Assembly: GCA_963717745.1 (NCBI GenBank) | Contig: CAVQXJ010000003.1 | Coordinates: 1 to 64,000, forward strand | Direction of reading: 5' to 3' | Length of the DNA stretch: 64,000 nucleotides | Origin: JACCXG01 sp963717745 | GTDB taxonomy: Bacteria > Acidobacteriota > Vicinamibacteria > Vicinamibacterales > 2-12-FULL-66-21 | Part shown: in pieces, positions 58,270 to 64,000 of the stretch | How positions within the stretch are numbered: position 1 is the stretch's first letter | How the letters are laid out: the number at the start of each line of letters is the position of its first letter | Translations under genes and position numbers: made by a program | Notes under the pieces: model-generated | What the model was told of the DNA's origin: nothing | The model's input: the letters and a program-made list of their open reading frames with translations, nothing else | Database searches by the model: none

Positions 58270-58749
58270 TCATTCCGTCCAGACCAATAGTCGTCCACCT
58301 CCCGCGGTCCGGTGATCGATCACGACTCGAGGACCGTAGCGTCGGAGCTCGTCCGCGGTGATCCCGAGCCGCTGAAAGCTGAGCCCGGTGCCCTCGAGCG
58401 CAAAGTCGGCCGCCGGTGCCTTGATCCGAAAGAACCAGAACGGAATTCGAGTTTGGACCAGCCGATTGGTGTCGGCACGATAGGCCGACACGATGATGCG
58501 GTCGAGAGGCGCCGCCGTGTCGTCAGCCGGCGCAGGGGCCCTATTGATCACCGTCCCGTCCGGACTGAGGCTCAGGATCGGCACGGCGGATCCAAGTCGG
58601 GCGCTCAGAGCGTCCAAGCGTCGCATCGCGTCGGCCGGTCCGATGACCTCGCTCGATGTCGCCCGCCACGCCATCACCGCGAATAGGCTGATACCCGCGA
58701 CGCCGCAGACCAGCAGAACCACGCCAACCCGGGACCAGCGAACGGCCAT
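58270..58749 (-). CDS. Membrane-anchored protein of unknown function
   Basis: MAVRWSRVGVVLLVCGVAGI signal anchor, then a soluble part (RRLDALSARLGSAVPILSLS, VQTRIPFWFFRIKAPAADFA) ending RLLVWTE. About 159 residues, intact. No motif known to me. It lies upstream of tctC on the same strand, separated by about 70 bases, so any link with the Tct operon is uncertain. Confidence 0.55.
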   Translation of the reverse strand: MAVRWSRVGVVLLVCGVAGISLFAVMAWRATSSEVIGPADAMRRLDALSARLGSAVPILSLSPDGTVINRAPAPADDTAAPLDRIIVSAYRADTNRLVQTRIPFWFFRIKAPAADFALEGTGLSFQRLGITADELRRYGPRVVIDHRTAGGGRLLVWTE

Positions 58750-59048
58750 GTTCTCTCAACCCCGCGGATGTCCAGTGTCTCGCAACCCAATCAGGCGACA
58801 GCGGATTGTATGCACATGTCGGGGCGCGGAGCGCCCCGTGTCCGAGGTGGAGATGAGTCGTAGCTCGAGTTCCGGCATGGAAAGGAGCCGAGCGTCCCCG
58901 AGACGGTACGCCCACAGCGGCGCTGACGTGTCACCGATCCAATACGCGGTACCTGTTGTGCGCACAGAACGAGCTTCGGTAGCCGTCATTGGTGGCCACA
59001 CGTCAACAGCATCGGCACGAAAAGCCGAGACGGCGATAGAATCGAGTC

Positions 59049-60398
59049 ATGACTCGCGCTCGGTGGCTGGTTCCGGCCCTGGCGCTGATGGTCGCTACCG
59101 CGGCAGCGCCGGGCGTGCAGGCTCAGGCGATGGAGCGACCGACGGTGGTGGTCGCCGAATTGGACGGCATCATCCAGCCCATCTCCGCCGAGTACCTTAC
59201 CGGCGTGATCGACGACGCGGACCGCTCGAGCGCCGCATTGGTCGTCGTTGTCCTTCGGACACCTGGCGGACTGCTCGAGTCCACGCGCACCATCGTTTCG
59301 CGGATCATCTCCTCGCGCGCACCGGTCGTGGTCTTCGTCGCCCCGTCGGGGGCGCGGGCGGCGTCTGCGGGCTTCGTCCTGACACTTGCCGCAGACGTGG
59401 CCGCGATGGCCCCTGGCACACACATCGGCGCCGCACATCCGGTGTCCGGCGACGGTCAGAAGATGGACGAGACCATGTCCAAGAAGGCCGCGTCGGACAC
59501 CGCCGCATACGTCCGGTCGCTCGCCGCGGCGCGCCACAGAAACATCGCTCTGGCGGAGCAGGCCGTCCTGGAGAGTCGAGCCTTCACCGACGCGGAAGCG
59601 GCGCGCGCCTCGCCGCCGCTCGTCGAGGTGATCGCCACGGACGTGCCCGATCTGCTTCGGCAACTCGACGGCCGCACCATCACGCGGTTCGATGGCCGGT
59701 CGGCGGTGCTGCAGACACGCGAGCCGCATCTGCAGGCGATCGCGATGTCGCGGCGGCAACGGTTCCTCGGTGCGATCGCCCATCCGCAGATTGCGTATCT
59801 GCTGTTGACGCTCGGCATACTCGGCCTGACGGTGGAATTGTGGAACCCTGGAGCCGTTCTGCCCGGCGTCGCCGGTGGCCTGAGCCTGCTGCTAGCGTTC
59901 TTCGCATTTCAGGTCCTCCCGGTCAATGCGGCCGGCCTCCTGCTGATCCTGTTCGGCATCGGGCTCCTCGTGCTCGAGCTGAAGGTGCCCAGCTTCGGCG
60001 CGCTGGGCGTGGGTGGTGCGATCAGCCTGTTCTTTGGCTCGGTCCTGACCACTCGCGGCGTGCCCGGCGTGCAGGTTGGACTCGGCGCGATCGTGCCGGC
60101 CGTGCTCGTTCTTTCGGGAGGCGTGCTGCTGCTCGGCCGCCTGGCGCTGGCGGCGCAGCGGCTGCCGCCGGTCACCGGGGTCGACGCGATGATCGGTCTA
60201 CGGGTGCAGGCCCGATCGACGATCGTCCCTGGCGTGCCGGGTCATGTCGCGATCCACGGCGAACTGTGGCGGGCAGAGAGCGAGGCCCCGATCAACGCCG
60301 GCGGATTCGCCCGCGTGACCGCGGTCAACGGGCTCACGCTGACAGTGGAAGCTGACACTTCGCTCACGCGGACAGGAGACGCTGCATGGACGGCCTGA
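59049..60398 (+). CDS. nfeD: NfeD-family membrane serine protease
   Basis: MTRARWLVPALALMVATAAA signal peptide, then a ClpP-class domain with VVVVLRTPGGLLESTRTIVS, APVVVFVAPSGARAASAGFV (catalytic Ser region) and HIGAAHPVSG; then membrane helices (IAYLLLTLGILGLTVELWNP, LLLILFGIGLLVLELKVPSF) and an OB-fold end. About 449 residues, intact: the long NfeD form. It overlaps the stomatin gene by 13 bases, the typical NfeD-stomatin pair thought to control membrane protein quality. Confidence 0.9.
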   Translation: MTRARWLVPALALMVATAAAPGVQAQAMERPTVVVAELDGIIQPISAEYLTGVIDDADRSSAALVVVVLRTPGGLLESTRTIVSRIISSRAPVVVFVAPSGARAASAGFVLTLAADVAAMAPGTHIGAAHPVSGDGQKMDETMSKKAASDTAAYVRSLAAARHRNIALAEQAVLESRAFTDAEAARASPPLVEVIATDVPDLLRQLDGRTITRFDGRSAVLQTREPHLQAIAMSRRQRFLGAIAHPQIAYLLLTLGILGLTVELWNPGAVLPGVAGGLSLLLAFFAFQVLPVNAAGLLLILFGIGLLVLELKVPSFGALGVGGAISLFFGSVLTTRGVPGVQVGLGAIVPAVLVLSGGVLLLGRLALAAQRLPPVTGVDAMIGLRVQARSTIVPGVPGHVAIHGELWRAESEAPINAGGFARVTAVNGLTLTVEADTSLTRTGDAAWTA

Positions 60399-61159
60399 AC
60401 ATTTCCCCGACGCTCATTCTCGCGGCGGTCGTCGTGCTCTACATCATCAGCTCGATTCAGATTCTCGCCGAGTACGAGCGCGGCGTGATCTTTCGCCTCG
60501 GCAAGCTGCTCCCGCGGCCCAAAGGTCCCGGCGTGGTGCTGGTGTTCCGGCCGCTCGACCGTATCGTCCGGATCACGCTGCGCACCGTCGTTCATGATGT
60601 GCCGCCGCAGGACATCATCACGCGCGACAACGTCTCGGTGAAAGTGAACGCGGTCGTGTTCTTCCGCGTGATCGATCCGCTGAAGGCGGTGGTCGAAGTC
60701 GAGAACTACGTGTACGCGACGTCGCAGCTGGCCCAGACCACACTCCGCAGCGTGCTCGGCCAGGCGGAGCTGGACGACCTGCTGGCACAACGCGATCGGC
60801 TGAATCAGGAGCTCCAGCAGATCCTCGATCACCTCACCGATCCCTGGGGAGTCAAGGTCTCAGCGGTCGAGGTGAAGCATGTGGATCTGCCGGACAACAT
60901 GCAGCGGGCCATGGGCCGGCAGGCGGAAGCCGAGCGTGAAAAGCGCGCGAAAATCATTCACGCCGAGGGCGAGTTGATCGCCTCGGACAAGCTGGCACAG
61001 GCCGCCGCCATCATCGACCGGGAGCCGTCAGCGATCACGCTCCGCTACTTGCAGACCCTCACAGAAATCGGCGTGGAGAAAAACACCACCGTGGTGTTCC
61101 CGCTGCCGCTCGACCTGCTGCGCATGATCTCCGGCGCGCCGCCCAGGCCGGGCGCCTGA
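60386..61159 (+). CDS. Stomatin/prohibitin-like SPFH protein
   Basis: MDGLNISPTLILAAVVVLYI membrane start, then IQILAEYERGVIFRLGKLLP, VHDVPPQDIITRDNVSVKVN, LKAVVEVENYVYATSQLAQT, and TLRSVLGQAELDDLLAQRDR, the SPFH core. A coiled-coil (AMGRQAEAEREKRAKIIHAE) follows. End MISGAPPRPGA, about 257 residues, intact. Partner of NfeD, translated from inside its 3' end. Confidence 0.93.
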   Translation: MDGLNISPTLILAAVVVLYIISSIQILAEYERGVIFRLGKLLPRPKGPGVVLVFRPLDRIVRITLRTVVHDVPPQDIITRDNVSVKVNAVVFFRVIDPLKAVVEVENYVYATSQLAQTTLRSVLGQAELDDLLAQRDRLNQELQQILDHLTDPWGVKVSAVEVKHVDLPDNMQRAMGRQAEAEREKRAKIIHAEGELIASDKLAQAAAIIDREPSAITLRYLQTLTEIGVEKNTTVVFPLPLDLLRMISGAPPRPGA

Positions 61160-61204
61160 GCCAGCGCGCACCGGCATGTTGTGAGGATCGCGCAACAGCC
61201 GTTC

Positions 61205-61468
61205 TCAGTGAGCGTCTGACGTCGGTCTGGCGGCGTCGGCTTGGCTGCGCAGGGCGAGCCACAGGCCGGCACCGATCTCGGCGACTGCGGCCGCGCGCGT
61301 CACGTCGGGGTGTTGTGCGAACCAGTCAAGTGATCGCCCCCACCACTCCGGGCCGCCACGCCACAGAAGACAGTGGCGCGATGGACTCAGCAGTCCAAGG
61401 ACGCCGTCGCCAATCATCAACATCCCCGCCGACTCCGCCATGCGGTCCGTCGTGATTTCTGTAGTCAT
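61205..61468 (-). CDS. Small protein of unknown function
   Basis: ATG 61468: MTTEITTDRMAESAGMLMIG, then DGVLGLLSPSRHCLLWRGGP and EWWGRSLDWFAQHPDVTRAA, VAEIGAGLWLALRSQADA. 87 residues with two weak hydrophobic patches. The sequence GDGVLGLLSPxRHCLLWxxGPxWW resembles a small family found in Acidobacteriota and Proteobacteria, function unknown. Downstream end is just past the stomatin gene, convergent. Confidence 0.65.
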   Translation of the reverse strand: MTTEITTDRMAESAGMLMIGDGVLGLLSPSRHCLLWRGGPEWWGRSLDWFAQHPDVTRAAAVAEIGAGLWLALRSQADAARPTSDAH

Positions 61469-61523
61469 GTCGCTCACCTGTTCTCGGTCCCCCACCCTCG
61501 CCCCGGCTTCCACGTGACACCCG

Positions 61524-62081
61524 CTAAGGCGCCTTTGTGACAGTCGGGGTCTGAAGCGTGGAGGAAAGAAGGGACAGCAACTGCGAGTAGCGTGCCTCGG
61601 CGTCTTGGGTGCGTTTGGAATAGGCCGCCTCGGACAGACCCTGCTGCTTCCACCGGCCGTCGAACAGCGTCTGAATCGTTCCCTTCTCGTAGAGCACGTC
61701 GACGCCATCTCCTCCTGTTCGGAGGCCGTCACCGCCCGCATCCATAATGAAAAAGCGACTCTGCTGCGCCGCTGGCTGATGCAACGCCGTATAGACATCA
61801 CGATAGTTCTGCTGGGTCAGGAGCGCCTGCAGTTCGGCAGTGGCCGGGTATTGGGCCGACACGACCAGCAACTGAGCGTTGGGGATCAACAGCGCTGCGA
61901 CGAACCGATCCGGAGCCTCGGGATCCTGGGCCGCGATCGCATCGAGATGCCGCCCGGTCATCGCGGATGCCAGGCGGGCGGCCAGCGCTTCGGAATCCTG
62001 TTGCCGGGCGCCGGCGGCAAGCCCGGCGCCGAGCAAGCTGACGATGACCGCGCACCCAAGAGCCGACCGGCTGTTAATCAT
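61524..62081 (-). CDS. Exported protein of unknown function
   Basis: ATG 62081: MINSRSALGCAVIVSLLGAG signal peptide, then LAAGARQQDSEALAARLASA, HLDAIAAQDPEAPDRFVAAL, LIPNAQLLVVSAQYPATAEL, FIMDAGGDGLRTGGDGVDVL and QLLSLLSSTLQTPTVTKAP. About 185 residues, intact. I do not recognise the family, but the LIPNAQLLVVSAxYPA block is a strong-looking conserved core. The longer start at 62099 is less likely. Confidence 0.6.
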   Translation of the reverse strand: MINSRSALGCAVIVSLLGAGLAAGARQQDSEALAARLASAMTGRHLDAIAAQDPEAPDRFVAALLIPNAQLLVVSAQYPATAELQALLTQQNYRDVYTALHQPAAQQSRFFIMDAGGDGLRTGGDGVDVLYEKGTIQTLFDGRWKQQGLSEAAYSKRTQDAEARYSQLLSLLSSTLQTPTVTKAP

Positions 62082-62149
62082 GGTCACGGTGTCCTCCAAT
62101 AGTTTGTACTCAAACGTATTATACCGCCAATGATGGCCGCCGCGGCCAT

Positions 62150-63150
62150 TAGCGCGTTCGCGTCGCGGAAGGGTCGCGCACCGTTGGCTTCACGATGTCG
62201 CGGAGCGTGATGACGCCCAACACTCGCCTGACATCGGTGCGGCTGACCACCGGCAGCAATCCATCGGAGCAGCCCAATCGCTCGACCACGACTTCGATAG
62301 AGCGATCGGGATGAACGTGGGCGATCTCGGCGCTGCCAAGGAGCGAGTACAGAGTCGCGCTTTGGGCGTCCGGTGCCGGGACCGACTCGAGTTGGCACGT
62401 GTGACGATCCCGTCGAGGTGATCATGATTCCCGACCAAGGCCGCCGGCCTGTCCTCGGCCTGCAGCGTCAGCAACGCGGCTCCAGCCGCGATGTCCGGAT
62501 CGAGAAACCGGGGGAGACCCTGCATGATGTGTCCGGCGGTGCGGCGGGAAGCCGTGCCGAACGGCGCGGCGGGAAGATGGACGCCGTCCTGTTCCAGTAG
62601 CGCGTGATACACCGGCGCCGGCTGCAGCCGTCGCGAAATGGCGAAGCTGAGCATATTCGCGACCATCAACGGCACCAGGAACTGATAGTCCTGCGTGATC
62701 TCGAAGATCATGAAGACCGATGTCATGGGGGCGCGGATGATGCCGGCGAATAGCGTTCCCATTCCCGCCAGCGCATACGCTCCGGGGTTGGCCGTGGGAA
62801 AGGGCGCCACCAGGTGCACGATCATGCCGACGGCACCGCCAGCCATGGCCCCGATGTACAGACTGGGGGCGAAGATGCCGCCGGCGTTGCCCGACGAGTA
62901 GGACACCACGGTCGCTCCCAGCTTGACGAAGCAGAGCAGGAACATCGTGCGCAGCAGCAGGCCGCCGTGTGAGGGCCTGGTCGATGTACTCGTCGCCCAC
63001 GCCCATGACCTGCGGCGCACGGACGATGACCGCGCCGATGACCAGCCCACCGACAGCTGGCTGCCACGTCGTCGATGCGGGTAAACGGCGACAGGCGCCG
63101 GCCGCCGAGGAGCGCCTTGCAGAACAGCACCGAGATCAGTCGGCCGAAGA
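62150..63150 (-). pseudogene. ClC chloride channel with C-terminal CBS-like tail, N-terminus lost (frameshifted)
   Basis: SLFGRLISVLFCKALLGG, then GLLLRTMFLLCFVKLGATVV, SYSSGNAGGIFAPSLYIGAM (the GxFxPxL anion-selectivity motif as GGIFAPSL), AGMGTLFAGIIRAPMTSVFM and IFEITQDYQFLVPLMVANML, the late ClC helices. A cytoplasmic tail follows with one region ending GVITLRDIVKP, a CBS-type motif. About 330 of the usual 580-plus residues; indels near 62,380 and 63,030. At about 63,150 it switches to a TPR gene, so the first half is absent. Confidence 0.8.
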
Positions 63151-63154
63151 GGCT

Positions 63155-63736
63155 CGGTTGGGGACGTCCGTGCTGAGCGCGACCAGCTCGGAGATGCCGC
63201 TCTCCGTCTGACCGTGGCGGAGGAGAAAGTCAATCAGCTCCAATCTGACTTGGCGCCGTCGTTTCTCGTCCTCTCGCGGCCATGGGGCGTAGAGCGTGCT
63301 GTGGTAGTACCGCACCGCTTCGGCGATGTCCGTTCGGGCTCGCGGCGGGGCGGGCGAGTTGAAGATTGACCTCCGGATGTTCCGGCGCCGACTCGCGCAG
63401 GGCCAGCAAGCTGGCGCGGACGGCGTCGTTCTGGTGCTGGCGGGCGAGCGCGCCGGCAAGCGCGAGGACATACTTCGGCTCCTGGCGATTGGTCACCACG
63501 GCGCGCCGGAATGCCGTCACGGCCCGTTCGGCCTCGCCGTCGGCCAGGAGCTGTGTCCCACGTTCATACCACTCGGCGCCGTTGCGCCGCGTGGTGTCGC
63601 GATTGCTTTCAGCCAGGGCGCGAGTCACGAAGAAGGCCGCGACGGCGAGTACGCCGAGCTGAAGCAGCTGCACGATCTCGCGGTGGATCAGACGCGCCCG
63701 GGCATCATTGGGGGTGGCGGCTGGGTCTGTCGCCAT
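63155..63736 (-). pseudogene. TPR-repeat membrane protein, C-terminus lost (frameshifted)
   Basis: MATDPAATPNDARARLIHRE, then IVQLLQLGVLAVAAFFVTRA (one membrane helix), EWYERGTQLLADGEAERAVT, AFRRAVVTNRQEPKYVLALA (TPR motifs), HHSTLYAPW-type HSTLYAPWPREDEKRRRQVR and LELIDFLLRHGQTESGISEL. It reaches VALSTDVPN and then joins the ClC frame. Start 63736 is preferred over 63760. It probably lies in an operon with the oxidase-like gene upstream. The end is cut. Confidence 0.65.
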
Positions 63737-63763
63737 GTTGCCGACCCGCTCACGGGCCATCTA

Positions 63764-64000
63764 CTACCGGGCCGGGCGAGGCATGAGCGCACAATTCCAA
63801 ACACAGACCGCGGTCCCGGCCAGGAATATGATCACCCCCAACGACACTTCCGGCCCGACCGCCGCCGAGAGCAGGCGCATCGGCTCGGTGAGGAATGCAT
63901 GGCTGCGCCGCAGCGTCGTCGGAAAGAACGCGAGGTTGAAGCCGAGGAACATCAGCCAGAAGCCGAGCCTCGAAAGTGAATCGCGGCGGGCGAATTCGGT
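63764..64000 (-). CDS. Heme-copper oxidase subunit I-like C-terminal part (partial)
   Basis: Open from the window edge: RLGFWLMFLGFNLAFFPTTL, then RRSHAFLTEPMRLLSAAVGP and EVSLGVIIFLAGTAVCVWNC, ending ALMPRPAR. The GFWLMFxGFNLxFFP block matches the last helices of cytochrome oxidase subunit I, but the usual GMPRRxYxY segment after FFP is missing, so a deletion or a divergent subtype is likely. Only about 78 residues are in the window. Confidence 0.5.
   Translation of the reverse strand, partial: TEFARRDSLSRLGFWLMFLGFNLAFFPTTLRRSHAFLTEPMRLLSAAVGPEVSLGVIIFLAGTAVCVWNCALMPRPAR

Noticed and set aside
58756..59001. Minus-strand frame of about 80 codons upstream of 58749
   Set aside because: Open and in plausible position, but no motif or ribosome site; not enough to call a gene.

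Overview
This window does not read as one genome. It is a mosaic of DNA from several unrelated bacteria, joined at points visible in the sequence, and peppered with one-base indels. The indels break almost every conserved gene in the first 26 kb, which fits a poorly polished long-read (probably metagenomic) assembly better than real gene decay. Where a gene is split only by such indels it is listed as one CDS over its full span with the breaks noted; 'pseudogene' is kept for pieces cut by a junction, nonsense codon or insertion.

Region 1 (1-13,284) is AT-rich Bacteroidota DNA, probably Chitinophagaceae-like: TAnnTTTG promoters, a type IX secretion tail, malate dehydrogenase, EF-P, accB/accC with a four-helix-bundle gene between them, a methyltransferase, a fused E1 alpha-beta dehydrogenase, a LolD-type ATPase, a DUF2795 protein and FabI. 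It opens with an 11-bp tandem repeat. Region 2 (13,285 to about 26,690) is GC-rich Sphingomonadales-type DNA: ntrY(end)-ntrX-hfq-hflX on the plus strand, with a double-domain Hfq, then a minus-strand housekeeping run (lytic transglycosylase, dac, tmk, holB, metG, tatD, MBL hydrolase, aspartic protease, mazG) with 4-bp stop/start overlaps, and tRNA-Ser(UGA).

Region 3 (about 26,690-37,400) is an accessory patchwork. It has three tightly coupled minus-strand genes, the last a truncated helicase that resembles DpdJ of the 7-deazapurine DNA-modification (Dpd) systems; a broken IS1182-type transposase; a membrane Ser/Thr kinase; an alcohol dehydrogenase stub; a 178-bp element with 15-bp inverted repeats carrying its own 46-codon membrane-protein ORF; a truncated serine recombinase between two related gene fragments; a YEATS-associated three-helix membrane protein; a DNA-ligase scrap fused to a truncated Mrr nuclease; a phage-type small terminase; and a tRNA-Pro remnant that could be an attachment site.

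Region 4 (about 37,400-64,000) is GC-rich and resembles Acidobacteriota (Vicinamibacteria-like, inferred from gene style only): TonB receptors, sialidase-like secreted proteins, a RegB/RegA redox two-component pair, a TAT-exported ferritin-like protein, an ECF sigma operon, an AGCS symporter/NhaA operon, an ammonium transporter, a TctABC carboxylate transporter, an NfeD-stomatin pair, a ClC channel with a CBS-like tail and a cytochrome-oxidase-like end. This part also has breaks: a small inverted segment in a TonB gene near 45.4-45.6 kb, a sigma factor cut at 49.9 kb and a TPR/ClC fusion near 63.15 kb.

The best candidates for something new are the 178-bp element with its cargo ORF (removing it at a TA duplication restores the host reading frame), the Dpd-like gene trio, and the pair of related fragments around the recombinase.
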